Source: Sapria himalayana (Eukaryota; Streptophyta; Magnoliopsida; Malpighiales; Rafflesiaceae). Taken from it: 64,000 bases of DNA. The translations under genes and the position numbers were made by a program. Below the pieces are notes generated by a model that saw only the letters and a list, made by a program, of their open reading frames with translations, did not search any database and had not been told where the DNA came from. Location: NCBI GenBank assembly GCA_029783825.1, contig JAREIK010012379.1, forward strand, positions 62,001 through 126,000, in the 5' to 3' direction. Of the stretch, positions 38,817 to 50,995 are shown piece by piece (positions within the stretch are counted from its first letter, which is position 1; every line of letters begins with the position of its first letter).

Positions 38817-39945
38817 TACTACAAGAAAATATTGATTTAGCTAGGGAATTTTAGCTAGGGATCAATCCCTAGCTAAATTGCAAGGGATTAGCTAGGGAAT
38901 AACAAGGGATAGATGATTTCTTTTTTGAAAAAAAAAATAGCAATGGATTAGCGATGAATTAGCGAGGGAAAATTTTTCTAAAATTCCGCTAAACAAAAGC
39001 GGAGGATTTAGTGACAGATTAGCGACGGAAAAATTTCGTAAATTCTGATCTAGAAGAGCGGGGATTTTAGCGATGGATTTATCGATGAAATTAGCGATGA
39101 AAATTTGCGTAACTTCCGCTCAAGAGTAGCGGGGATTTTAGCGACGAATTTTGCGACGGAATATCCCTCGCTAATAAAAGCCTAAAATTAGCAACGGATT
39201 TAGCGACGAAATTTTCCTAGCTAATAAAATACTTGATTTAGCGATAGTTGTAATGGTTGATTTTCTATAGCTAATAAAAGCCTGAAATTAGTGACAAATT
39301 TTTCCTTGTTAATAAAATCCTTGATTTAGCGATAGATTTCGCGATGAATTTTTCCTTGCCAATAAAATCTTTAATTTAACGACGGATTTAGCGATGGATT
39401 TTCCCTTGCTAATAAAATCCTTGATTTAACGATGGATTTAGCGACTGATTTTTCATTGCTAATAAAATCATTAATTTAGCGACGGATTTAGCGATATATT
39501 TTCCCTTACTAATAAAATCCTTGAATTAGCAATAGATTTAACAACGGATTTTTCCATGCTAATAAAATCATTGATTTAGCGACATATTTAGCGACGGATT
39601 TTCCCTTGGTAAAAAAATAATTAATTTAGCTACTATTTAGCGACAGATTTTTCCTAGCTAATAAAATCCATATTTTAGCTATGGATTTAGTGAGCTAATA
39701 TCCCTAGCTAATAAAATCCAAAAATTAGTGATAAATTTAGCGATGGAATTTCACTAGAAAATAAAATCCTTATTTTGCGATGGATTTAGCGACAAAATTT
39801 CCCTAGTTAATAAAATTTGTAATTTAGCGGTGGATTTTCTCGAGCTAATAAAATCTGTAATATAGCGATGAATTTTTCCTTGCTTATAAAATCCATAATT
39901 TTGCTATGGATTTAGCGATAGTATTTTCCTAGCCAATATTTAATT
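38817..39945 (+). repeat. Subterminal 50-bp tandem array of element C
   Basis: AATAAAATCC-type anchors stand at 39,361, 39,411, 39,461, 39,511, 39,561, 39,611 and 39,660, a period of 50. Each unit contains GCGACGGATTTAGCGACGG with single changes, then TTTTCCCTTGCT. Decayed units continue on both sides, about 16 in all. In the family these are likely TNPA binding sites. The first 200 bases hold closely spaced TTAGCTAGGGA copies. Confidence 0.9.
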
Positions 39946-41489
39946 ATATAATTTTTTATTTATTATTTATTTTAATATTTTATTTAATTTGTGTATTAAA
40001 TGTATGTTATTGGTCTATAGATGAGCAATCCTTGAAACACCACCCTCCTCGTAAAATCATAAAAAATTATATTATAAATAAATAATTTAAAAAATATCAA
40101 AATACAAAAAACAATTATATATATTAATAATGACTAAATTAACTATTTTTATGATGTATTAATTTTTTATAATATTTTACAAAAAAATTTTCTAAAATTT
40201 TAAGTTAAGAAACTTAAAATTTTGTATTAAAGTATCATTAAATAATAACTTCAATAAGTATAATAATTTTTTGCTATATTTTAAAAATTTAAATTAACAT
40301 ATATTAAAATTTCTATTAATATAATTATATATTTATTCATTGTATAATAAATAAAAAATATTATCAAATTATGTGAATTGATGAAATAAACTAGTAAAAA
40401 TTAATATTATTATAAGTAAAAAAAATTATTATTATAGAAAACTATTAAATAAATAAATAATACAAAATTAGAAAATCTTGAAATATAATAAAATATAATT
40501 TTTTTAATAAAGTTAAAAGAAATTAAATTATATTTATAAATAATACATAGATGTTACTCTTACAAAAATTTATACAAATTAAACAATTGAGTAATATTTT
40601 TCTATTATCTTTTAACATTAAGTTTTTATTAAATAATAAATATAAACATATTTTAATTTTCTTCTCACTTTAAGTAATTTATTGAATTTTAAAAATTATT
40701 AATGATATCAGATAATATGAAATTTTATGCATTAATATTATTTCATATTATCTTTGTAAAAATTAATATGAATTCTTAAAATTTATAACTATAAAATATA
40801 AATTTTATATAGTTTTTAACATTAATAGTATTTTATGACTTTTTCAAAATTGTTATATAGAGTTTGTTAATTTTGTACCTTTTGATATATTTTTAAGGCA
40901 AAACATATTTTTTTTATTTTTAATATATTTATTGTTAATTAATATTATAGAAAAAATTTAAGGTATTTATTTTTCATTTGTACCTTGCTATACGCACATT
41001 AATTTGTTGAAAAAATTTTGATAGTAGATAAAATTAATGAGTATTTTTGTATTTTATATATATATTGTTTATTTAATGTTTTAATAATTAAAATATAAAT
41101 ATTTTCCTAAAATATATATTTTCTCTCTCAACATCGACGCATCTCTTACAGAACCGAATTCCTCTGCATTCCGCCATCTATCTCTTGCTGCCGATTCAAC
41201 AAAAATTAATTTGAGGTTTAAGATTTAATTTGTTATTGATTTGAGGTATGTTTATACATTTATTCTTCATCGATTATCTTGGATTGCTTTATCAAAGAGA
41301 GCATTTTTATTCTGTGTTTTTTTGTTTCCAAATTTCTTCTTTAATCATCATGGTATGCTTGGATTTCATATATAAACTTATTCATATACATGCTTCATGT
41401 ATTTGTGATGTAATACGTTGTCATTGTGTGGATTTTGATGGTGACCCTATACAAAAACAATATATAAATAGTATATATACTTAGGTTTT
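39946..41489. other. AT-rich interior of element C
   Basis: To about 41,120 the sequence is extremely AT-rich, with no feature seen. At 41,130-41,250 a GC-richer patch (CATCGACGCATCTCTTACAG, GCTGCCGATTCAAC) followed by TTTGAGGT looks like a transcript leader with a possible 5' splice site (GAGGTATG). This is suggestive only. The frame at 41,248-41,484 is not recognised. Confidence 0.3.
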
Positions 41490-41672
41490 GACGACTTGAT
41501 ATCTACAAAAATAGTATACATCAATATACTGTGTATTTTATACAAAACTAGTATACATACATAGGTATGCCGACTTGATATCTACAAAAATAGTATACAT
41601 CAATATGCCATGTGTATTTTATACATAACTAGAATACATACTTAGGTATCTGACTTGATATCTACAAAGAAT
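41490..41672 (+). repeat. ~81-bp tandem repeat, 2.3 copies
   Basis: GACTTGATATCTACAAA recurs at 41,491, 41,572 and 41,652. Each unit also contains AATAGTATACATCAATAT and TAGTATACATAC. The third copy breaks off where LINE-like coding begins, which helps place the LINE's 5' edge. Confidence 0.85.
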
Positions 41673-41690
41673 ATTCAAGAATAGTAATGA

Positions 41691-43880
41691 TTGAATTTGA
41701 TGAAAGAAATAGGTGGTAAAGCTAGAGGAAAAAACTTAGTGGTCAAACTAGATCTATCGAAAGCCTTCGATAGAGTGGAATGGGATACCCTTTTGCTTTG
41801 TGTTAAGAAGTTTCGGCTTTCTGAGCTGACCATAGATTTAATTTATAATGTATTCAAGCACCTGGGTAAGAGTCCTGGTAAATGGAAAGTTAAGTGAGGA
41901 ATTTAAACCAAATAAAAGTTTAAGGCAAGGAGATCCGTTATCCCCCCTTCTTTTTGATATATATATGAACTATTAATACGAAACTTGAATAAGAAAATAT
42001 CCGAAGTAAATATGCCATTCAGACAACCAAGGAATACACCCAAAATTGGTTGTTTAGCCTACGCAGATGACTTTATATATTTACTAATGCTAGCACAAAG
42101 TCTTTAATGAATCTTATGGATCTTCTTCAAATATTTGAAAAAGAGACAGGACCAAATGTTAATAAAAGTAAATGTCAGTTATGCTTGCAAAAAAAATGCA
42201 AAACCAAGTTAGTAGAAAAAATAAAAAATATTACAGGTTTGCGGAAATTAAAGGGGCATTAATGTATCTAGGTTGTCCGATATACGAGGGGAGGTTGAAG
42301 GAAGAATATCTCACCTACCTTCAAGACAAATTAAGAAGAAAATAGCAGGATGGAAAGAAGAGCTCCTAGGATTTGGGGGGGAGGATTACATTGCTTTTCA
42401 CATGTATTACAAAGCACATTCACACACATATATCAGTGATACATCCCCCTAAAAAATTTATTAAAAACTCTAATTAGAAATGGCAAACTTCTTATGGGGT
42501 AAAAAACAAGGCAGAAATAAACTACACTGGAAGGACTGGAAAAGTATTTGTTATCCGAAAGAGGAAGCAGGCTTAGGTCTTATGAGCCTCCAGGACTCGG
42601 CAGCTGCCTGGGACTGCAAAAGCTGGTGGAGACTTAAAGAAAGCGATAATCTATGGGCTAAATATATGCGGGTAAAATATTTAGATAAGAAAAATAAGAC
42701 TTCTAAGAAAGCTTCGAACAGTTGGAAGTCAATGGAAAAACAAAAAGAGTTAGTAGACTCACACTCTATACTAAAGAAGAGTGGCTGGAAATGGACGTTA
42801 ACACAACAAGGAAACTTTTCCCTCAAATCGGCAAAAGATTTGGCCAGAAAGAAAAAACCGGTACAAACTCTATTTAAATGGGTATGGCAAGAAAATGTCC
42901 CGCAAAAAATGTGCTCCTTCACATGGAAGGCATTATTGAACGCTATACCGGTAGATAGAAATGTACAAAAGAAAGGGAATAAACATGGTTTCAAGATGCG
43001 AATGCTGTTCTCAAGCGGTTGAAACAACTGATCATTTGCTTTCGAATGGTCCCCATTGCAGCAGAAATATGGAGAGAGATGTAAGGGAAAAAAAGAATAT
43101 GTAAAATAGAAGATGGATTAATAGATAAAGTTAAAAAATGGGAAAAGTAAACATGAAAAGCCCCCGCAGGAAATGGCTTAATCAGAAACTGCCGCATCTA
43201 ATTATTTGTGCATTTGGAAATCTAGAAACAAAAGTAATATGAAAATATAAGGATGAACTTAACAGAAATTATAAAAAGATATTAGAAAGGAGATATATAA
43301 TATATCAATAATAAACCGATAGTAATACAGGATTTGAAACAAGAAAAGAAGCTTGAGAATGAATGGGATCTCACATACAAACGTGTTAAAACAGCAATGA
43401 GCTAAATGTATACAGTGGAATGCTCCGCCGGTTGGCAAAATTTCACTTAATACGGGATGGGAGTTTTAGCAGCGACACTGGAATAGAAGGAGGAGGCGGG
43501 GTAATAAGAGATCTATAGGGACAGTAAGAGAGCATTTACCAGATCTAGTAGGGCATCCTCGGCTTTAGATCAGAATATAGCAGCATTAAAATCAGGGTTA
43601 GAGTATGTAAGCAGCTAAACTTTAAAAACATTGAAGTTCATGTAGACTCAAATTACTAGTTGATACTGTAATTATAAGAAATAATTATGAGGTATGAAGA
43701 GGATCTAGAAGTAATTCTTAATCTTTTGGAAGAATTGAAGGCCTCAATACATACATATATATAGAGAAGCCAATAATCTAGCGGACTGTCTATCTAAAAT
43801 AGGCACCACCAGAGGAAATATCGATTATAATGGAAAATTCATGCCAAATAAACTAAAGGGAATAGCACTGTTTAGATAAA
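41691..43880 (+). pseudogene. LINE ORF2 remnant: reverse transcriptase, zf-RVT, RNase H
   Basis: The RT begins with VVKLDLSKAFDRVEWDTLL (41.75 kb), whose Asp is the first catalytic residue. SLRQGDPLSPLLFDIYMN follows at about 41.92 kb and CLAYADDFIYLL, the YADD active-site box, at 42.05 kb. ALMYLGCPIYEGRLKEEYL lies at 42.26 kb and KIAGWKEELL at 42.34 kb. From 42,480 MANFLWGKK leads into the zf-RVT part, with KWVWQENVPQKMCSFTWKAL near 42.88-42.93 kb. A degraded RNase H ends with REANNLADCLSKIGTT (about 43.77-43.81 kb), the family's Asn-x-x-Ala-Asp motif. Frameshifts lie near 41.90, 42.25 and 42.47 kb, and many stops cut the RNase H part. It copies LINE RNA in the family; this copy is dead. Confidence 0.92.
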
Positions 43881-44639
43881 ATGGTTTCCTTATATTAGAA
43901 CAAATAAACAGACCACGAAGATATGACATAGTCTCATATGTTTCCTGGATTGTGTGGTGAATCATTTGCAGAGAATTTATGTCTCACAATTAAATGGAAT
44001 GGGAAGGATGGAAGATTGAGCCAAATGGATAGATATGAAGGAGATCTCATTGTAGTATATATTAATTCTGGCATTTGGCAGAATGGTGCATAGCTATACT
44101 GGTACGGTTGTTAAAATAATAGTATGTAATTTAGAATTTCTGCATACTCAAAATATATGCTAATTCCGCATTTTGGCAGAAGTTGATAACCTCTGCAGAA
44201 AGGATGTATTTTGATTTTCTTTGCAGGACAACATGTATTTGATTTTCTCTGCAGAAGCTTGCCTTATGTTGTATTAGTTTAATCAAGAATAAGGGTAGTA
44301 GGGTGTCAAGTTCTGGTAGGCACGGTTGTTGTTTTTTTTTGTTTTCTCTTTGCTTTTGTTCTAGGATCATCAGCGAAATACACGAGGAGGAAGACGGCTG
44401 GAATCTTGTGAAGATTAGAGCCAGACGCACAGGGGAAAGGAGAAGATAGAGGTTCGTCCACATGGGCAGCACTAATCTATAGTGGATGCTGCTAAAGAGC
44501 CTCCAGTGAGGATGCTGCTACTGCCTAAAACTAGCGAAAGAGTCTATAGGGATGCTACTAAAACTGCTTCCATAAATATGCAGTGACAATATCAAATAAA
44601 GAGCCTTCACTGAGTACATATCATGGAAAACTTGTTGCT

Positions 44640-44890
44640 ACCTGTTGCTGCCAAAGCCTGTTGCTGTCAGGATAACTCCTGCTGTTGCTATCTTTTGCTG
44701 TCTGTTGCTGTTAGGATTAGTTGCTGTCTGTTGCTGCCAAAGCACATGTAGAGTGCCCCCTGTTGCTGCCAAAGCCTGTTGCTGTCAGGATAACTCCTGC
44801 TGCTGTCCGTTGCTGTTAGGATTAGTTGCTGTCTGTTGCTGCCCCTTGCTGCCCCATGTTGCTGTCAGGAGAACTCCCGCTGTTGAGACG
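44640..44890 (+). repeat. Minisatellite in the LINE 3' region
   Basis: GTTGCTGCCAAAGCCTGTTG begins near 44,645 and again near 44,763, a period of about 118. Shorter GTTGCTGTC / GTTGCTGCC units fill the space between. The block is GC-rich compared with its flanks and open in the plus frame (Cys/Val/Ala-rich), but it sits downstream of the RNase H domain and is probably untranslated. Confidence 0.8.
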
Positions 44891-45134
44891 AATATAACCA
44901 CTGGAGTGGAAAGACTCCCTGCTGTTCAATGTCATATAATAAGGAAGAATCATACAGAGTGCGGTTACTGCTTCAACTAATCCTAAGGAAAGATAGTTTC
45001 TCTGAATTATTGGCTAGGGGTATTGGTCTGTAAATAGTATGTCTTTTAAGTTTTCTGATGTTGTAAAGGTCTTCCTCCGCCTACACGTGAGGGATATGTT
45101 TTCTTTAATAAATGTTAAAAAAAAAAAGTAATGA

Positions 45135-45565
45135 TTTGAATTCAGAAATAAAATAAAATAAAATAAATAAATAAAATAAATAAAATAAATCAAAATAAAT
45201 AAAATAAATAAAATAAATAAAACTAAATAAAATAAATAAAATAAATAAAATAAATAAAATAAATAAAATAAAATAAATAATAAAATAAATAAATAAATAA
45301 AATAAAAAATAAATAAAAATAATAAAATAAATAAAATAAATAAATAAATAAAATACATAAAAGAAATAAAAGAAATAAAAATAAATAAAAAAATAAAATA
45401 AATAAAATATATAAAATATATAAAAAATAAAAAAAAATAAATAAATGAGATAGATGGGATGGATGGGACGATGGGATGGATGGGACTGATGGGATGGATG
45501 AGATATATGTAATAAATAAAATAAATAAATTAAATAAAATAAATAAAATAAATAAATAAAAGTTT
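45135..45565 (+). repeat. (TAAA)n-type microsatellite at the LINE 3' end
   Basis: About 430 bases of AAATAAAATAAATA units follow the LINE's A-rich end. It is the expected site of tail slippage. Stop-free frames on the minus strand (Phe/Leu/Tyr/Ile) are artefacts of the repeat. Confidence 0.95.
45446..45510 (+). repeat. GATGG minisatellite within the TAAA array
   Basis: Units of GATGGGATGGATGGGA type, about 60 bases, interrupt the AT-only array and are the only G-rich patch in it. Confidence 0.85.
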
Positions 45566-46132
45566 AGCGTGTCAAATTCAATTAAACTGATTATACTTGA
45601 TTGAACCGTTTGAACTATTCTACCAACTTCTAGAAAACTCAATAATATTCACACATGTAATTGAAAATAATTGAGCAAAAGTTTTCTCAATTCACTTTGA
45701 AATGTTCTCATATATGTGTTGTTGTGTGCTAGGAATCCCAAATCACTTTTATTATAAGCAAGATTCCAAGTTTTAAATTTTGATGCAACATTTAGTAAGC
45801 CATCATAGCCTTTCACATGTCAAGTCAATCCTTGGTAGGTATACACATCATCATATATAAGCACACTTTCAAGCACTAAACCATTAATGCCATGAGTAAC
45901 ACATAGTATAGCACATAATCAATGTTTACCACTCATTGTAAGCCGAAGACATGAAAATCATACCATTCTAACACATGATATTCAAGCAAGTAATCATGTG
46001 ATAAGCTTGTACTTCAACATATGATATAAAAATAATTATTCTTATTAATTTTTTCATAGACTTTATTGTCATTTTCCTACATGATTCATTTATATTATTA
46101 TAGTTGCATTCATCTTTAACAAAGAGTATCTT

Positions 46133-46133
<1 letters not shown>

Positions 46134-46169
<36 letters not shown>
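46134..46169 (+). repeat. (TG)n microsatellite
   Basis: An uninterrupted run of about 17 GT units. Confidence 0.95.
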
Positions 46170-46172
<3 letters not shown>

Positions 46173-48037
46173 GATTTATATTTACCATGTATATAACATT
46201 TGTAAATTAAATTTATCTCAAAACTATTTCAAACATAATAACTTCATATTTATGTTTCTTGAAATAAAATACTTATATTTCTAATAATTTCAATATTCCT
46301 TCAATAGATGTCGCATAGTGTATGATTCCTTGTGATCTTCTTGTGTTAGTGATGAGTGGACTTGTTGAATCAAGTTTAGTAATATTAAAATAATGATTTC
46401 ATACTGATATAATAAGATCAACATATAGTAATGTATCATGGACAATTAAGCTAAGATAGTATAAAATATATGAACCAAACTTTTTTGTACATAATTACCA
46501 TCAATAATAATGTTTTAAAAACATATAGCTTGGTACTAATAATCCGAACCAACAACATGGTAGACTTATCGGAAAAAGATGATGAATACTCTATCACTAA
46601 AAATATGAGTCTGATTCTCGTAGATGTTAGATATGTTTTCCATGGTGCTATCATGTATCATGTTGTTCATATATTGGGACGTGAATTTTATCTATTCTAA
46701 TCATGAAGCCTCATAGCTTATATACGGGCCAAATAATAATTTTGAGTTGAGTTTGGGAGAAGGGTAGATAGATAAAAAAAGTATAATATTTTTAATCTAT
46801 AACATTTTTGATTTATATAGAGGATATAAAATATTAAAAATATTTTGAAATTTTTAATGTTTATAATCCCACAATGTCATGCAATACAATAGATTTTTTT
46901 CAACCAAAATATTTTATCAACTTCAATTTATGATTTTAGCCACAACAATGTAGTTTATTATTACTTTAACAATTCAATTTCTACCAAATTTATATTACTA
47001 TAATTTATACCATTAACAACTATGGATTAAGAAGAGTTTATGTATCTCTATAATGTTGATCAATTTCATGCCATACAAGAGTATTCTCCTTACGATAACA
47101 TTCGTTAGGGCACCCTTTATCCCATCATATTAATAACATCATCTTTTAACACATGGTAATTTTTCTGTGCTGCAATATGTTTATTTAAATAATTTAAAAA
47201 TCTATAAATATGAGTAGTAATTGTTAGTTGAATGTTGTAGTTATTAGTTAAGTACCATAACTTTTAGTTGTAACCTACAAGCTTGAATCTAAGTTTCATG
47301 TTTCACAAAATTTATGGAAGATGTATCTTGTAATAAATAGTAATAAAGAATATAAGAAAATATGAGAAGTATTATGGAAATATATGTATCAATAATGAAA
47401 CATTAATTTATAGTACTAGCGAATATATGTGAGTACTCTTTTATGTGAGTATTCTTTTATAGTTTAATATGATATAAACATATTTACTAAATTTTTTAGT
47501 CCAGAACTTATATATTAAATATTATTTCATATCTTTATAAAATAAATATAAATTATTATAATCTAAAAACATCAAATCAATATAATAAAAATAATAGTAA
47601 CGTATCATAAAAATATAGCAAAATAAATTATAAAGAATATTAATAAGTTGTAAATAAAAATAAAAATTTCAAAACTATTGATAATTATATTGTATTTTTA
47701 TATTTTTTTATCTTGAGATACTAGGATGAGATGATTCATATAGATTAAAGTATTTATAGTTTCTTTTGTATTTATATGTGAATTTTTATATTATTTAATA
47801 AATGATAATGTCATTTTATAATTGTTATTCATTATAATATATTATTGTGAGTTTTTATTTATTTTATTTAGTTGTTTTTATTTTTTATGGAAATACTCAA
47901 TATGTAAAGTTTACATCAATCATTTTTATTCCTATGTAAAGGAAGGTTTTAGTTATATATATTATTATTGAGTATTATTTTTTAATATCATTTTTTTTTC
48001 ATTTTCATGTAGTAATCTTCATTTTTTTCCTCTATAT

Positions 48038-48043
48038 ATATAT

Positions 48044-48080
<37 letters not shown>
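48038..48080 (+). repeat. (TA)n microsatellite
   Basis: A run of about 20 TA units with one AGA interruption near the start. Confidence 0.9.
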
Positions 48081-48083
<3 letters not shown>

Positions 48084-48269
48084 ACATGCAGATATATGGA
48101 AGGAATTTATGATGCTCTAGTAGAACATCTCTTTGCTATAGAAGTTGTAGTAAATGGACATTAAAAGTAACTTCATGCTCATGCGAAAAATTGTAGAAAT
48201 ATAGTATTTATTCTCTCACTCTCTATAAACATCATTGCTAACCATATTTTAGATATTTGTTGAATTTGT

Positions 48270-50110
48270 ATGGACTATAGATAAATATTTGTATAACTAT
48301 ATATAAATAATTGTATAACTCTTTAACACACTATATACTTAAATATAACTATATTTGTAAGTATGTATACATATATGTAAATCTATTTATTTATTATAAC
48401 TTTATATATTTATGTATAACTATTGTCATGACTATATCTATATATAACTATATGTTTAACTATAAAAATATTTATAGTTATATATACTATATGTATAATA
48501 ACATATAACTATAAATAATTGTATCTTATTATATGTATTGCTATAAAATTTTTATACATAACTATATTTAAATATATAATTTACATCTTACATTTAATAT
48601 ACATTTCTATATATTAGTATTCAAAATTGTATTTTACTATATCTATACTTATACATAACTATAGGTATAGATATATAAAATTATATAAATAAATTAATAT
48701 ACCTACATGTATAAATATAAGTTTAACTTTATGTGTAACTATATGTATAACACAGGTCACTATATTTATAATTTCATGTATAACAAACATACAACATTAT
48801 GTTTAATTATATGGTATAACTAAATATAAATATTTTTAAAACTAAATACAACTTATATAAATTAAATATAACTATATTTTTAACTAGTTATACATATATG
48901 TAAAACTATATACTTGTTTATAACTTTGTATATATTTATGTATAACTAACTATAACTACTCATATGAATATATATATAACTAAATGTTTAATGATATAAT
49001 TTTTTATAACTATTATTTTATATGTATAATAACATATAACTATGACATAATTTTATATTATTAATGTATAACATATATTTAAATATATAATTAATAACAT
49101 ATATTTAACATATTTTTTTTATATATTAGTATAAAAAGTATTTTAGTATATCATAACCTCTACCTGACACATATGTATAAATATATGAATTATATGAAAA
49201 AATATATATAAATACATGTATAAATATAAGTTTAACTATACGTGTAACTATATGTATGATCACATGTACCTATATTTATAATTCATGTATAATAACATAA
49301 CAACAATATTTATTATATGTGTATAACTATATAAAATATTTGTAAAACTAAATATAACTTTATATAATTAAATATAACTATATTTTAACTATTTATACAT
49401 ATATGTTATACATATATGTAAATCTATATATTTGTTTATAACATTGTATATCTTTATGTATAAATAAATTTAATTACTCGTATGAATATATATATATATA
49501 ACTAAATGTTTAATGATATATAATTTTTTATAACTATATATTATATGTATACTAACATATAACTATAAATAATTTTATCATGCTATGTGTATAACTATAA
49601 AAATATTATACATAACTATATTTAAATATAAAATTAACATTTATTTAATATACATTTTTATATATTAGTATAAAAATATATTTAAATATATCCATACCTA
49701 TATATAACTATATGTATAAATTTATGAAATTATATGATAAAATATATATACATACATGTATAAATATAAGTTTAACTATACGTGTAACTATATGTATAAC
49801 TACATGTAATAATATTTATAATTATATGTATAAAAACATACAACACAATGGTTAACTATATGTGTAGAACTATATAAAATATTCTTATAACTATAAATAA
49901 CATTATATAAGAAATATAACTTTAATTTTAATTATGTATACATATGTGTAAATCTATATATTGTTTATAACTTTGTATATATTTATTTATATTTACTTAT
50001 AACTATGTGTATGCATATATCTATATATAATTATATGTTTAACTATATGTAACTATTTAACTATATTTACTATATGTATCCTAACATATAATTATATATG
50101 AGATAATATT
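48270..50110 (+). repeat. AT satellite, ~525-bp monomers, in element C
   Basis: The TATAACTTTGTATATATTTA-type block recurs near 48,396, 48,918, 49,438 and 49,966, spacings of about 520-528. The monomers share the word order of the 2.1-7.5 kb array but are slightly shorter. The last monomer runs directly into the element's leader. Confidence 0.8.
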
Positions 50111-50114
50111 AATT

Positions 50115-50345
50115 TGTAGACCTAATTTAAATTAAATGGCAAAATATATAATATCAACAATATGTAGCACGTAGCATGAGAGTGTCCGTTGATCAGGCTC
50201 CATATATGGTATAATACAAATAAAGGTCGTACTCTTACCTAATCCCAGCCCTTAGGCCTCAGACTCAAATATGAACTTATGTATGAAAAAATGTATATTG
50301 ATAGGTTTATACAGAAAATTACATTTTCTTGTATATAATTTTTAA
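50115..50345 (+). promoter_or_regulatory. Conserved leader/promoter-like block upstream of TNP2 of element C
   Basis: A less AT-rich block (GTAGCACGTAGCATGAGAG, TAATCCCAGCCCTTAGGCC) with a close inverted counterpart at 545-730. Conservation of a non-coding block directly 5' of the transposase suggests a promoter or leader. I see no certain TATA box because the context is AT-rich throughout. Confidence 0.4.
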
Positions 50346-50722
50346 TTATAACACTGCACTCTCTATGTGTCTCTCTCTCCCTCTAATTCTTCATGTCTCT
50401 ATGTTCCTCTTTTTCTTTGTGTCACACACACCTCCCTCTCTTGTTATTTTCTTTCTCAGTCTCCTTTTGCTTGTTCTCTCCTTTCTCTCTCTCCCCCTGT
50501 CTCTCCCTATATCTCCCTCTTTCTCTCTCTCCTCCCTCTCTCTCTCGTCCTCTCTGTCTATTTCCCTCTCTTTTCCATTCACCATTTCTCTCCCTTCTCT
50601 CTCCCTCATTCTCTCCCTTCTCTCTCTCCCCCCTGTCTCCCCATTTCTTTGCCCCTCCCTCTTTCCCCACCTTATCTCCTCTCTCTCTCTCTCTCTCCCT
50701 CCCTCTCCTCATTCAAACACTA
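50346..50722 (+). repeat. Polypyrimidine (CT-rich) tract
   Basis: About 370 bases of CTCTCTCC, CCCTCT and TTTCTC runs between the leader block and the TNP2 start. It is the strand-swapped counterpart of the GA tract at 168-512. Frames through it (Ser/Leu/Pro-rich or Arg/Glu-rich) are composition artefacts. Confidence 0.88.
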
Positions 50723-50995
50723 ATGTTTTTTTTTGCTTTTCTTTCTTGTGCATTATCACATTTTTCCTCCCTTTATCTAGTCTAAATGTGATATATATTA
50801 ATCTTTATCGTGCCAAAAATTGCTTTATTTATTAATGTAGATTTTGCAAATGCATTGCCTCGTATTCACAATATTTAATTTTTAAATATTCATATGTAAG
50901 TAATTTTATTTAATTATTTGTATATTTTGAAGTAATTGAATGTTTTATTCAAAATAATGATTGGACATTATTTTTGGTAAATAAAATAGGACAAA

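Larger units (their letters stand above)
41673..45565 (+). mobile_element. 5'-truncated L1-type LINE with (TAAA)n tail
   Basis: A non-LTR retrotransposon inserted in element C in the same orientation. It lacks ORF1, the endonuclease and the N-terminal part of the reverse transcriptase. It keeps the RT core, zf-RVT region, RNase H domain, a 3' untranslated region with a minisatellite (44.64-44.89 kb) and an A-rich end at about 45,118-45,128 followed by a long TAAA-type array. 5' truncation and a simple-sequence tail are usual for L1-type insertions. No convincing target-site duplication was found, perhaps because the tail has expanded. Confidence 0.85.
45566..48269. other. AT-rich interior of element C, no gene seen
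   Basis: About 2.7 kb without a recognisable domain. A (TG)n run stands at 46,134-46,169 and a (TA)n run at 48,038-48,080. A frame at 46,470-46,700 (with NNMVDLSEKDDEYSITK) is not recognised. The material may be element C interior or an unidentified insertion. Confidence 0.35.

Noticed and set aside
42551..43027. 158-codon minus-strand frame opposite the LINE
   Set aside because: It overlaps the zf-RVT coding region, where the plus strand shows clear family motifs; it is an antisense shadow.
45014..45642. Phe/Leu/Tyr/Ile-rich frames over the TAAA array, resembling membrane segments
   Set aside because: The complement of TAAA repeats reads Phe-Ile-Tyr-Leu without stops; this is a microsatellite at a LINE tail.
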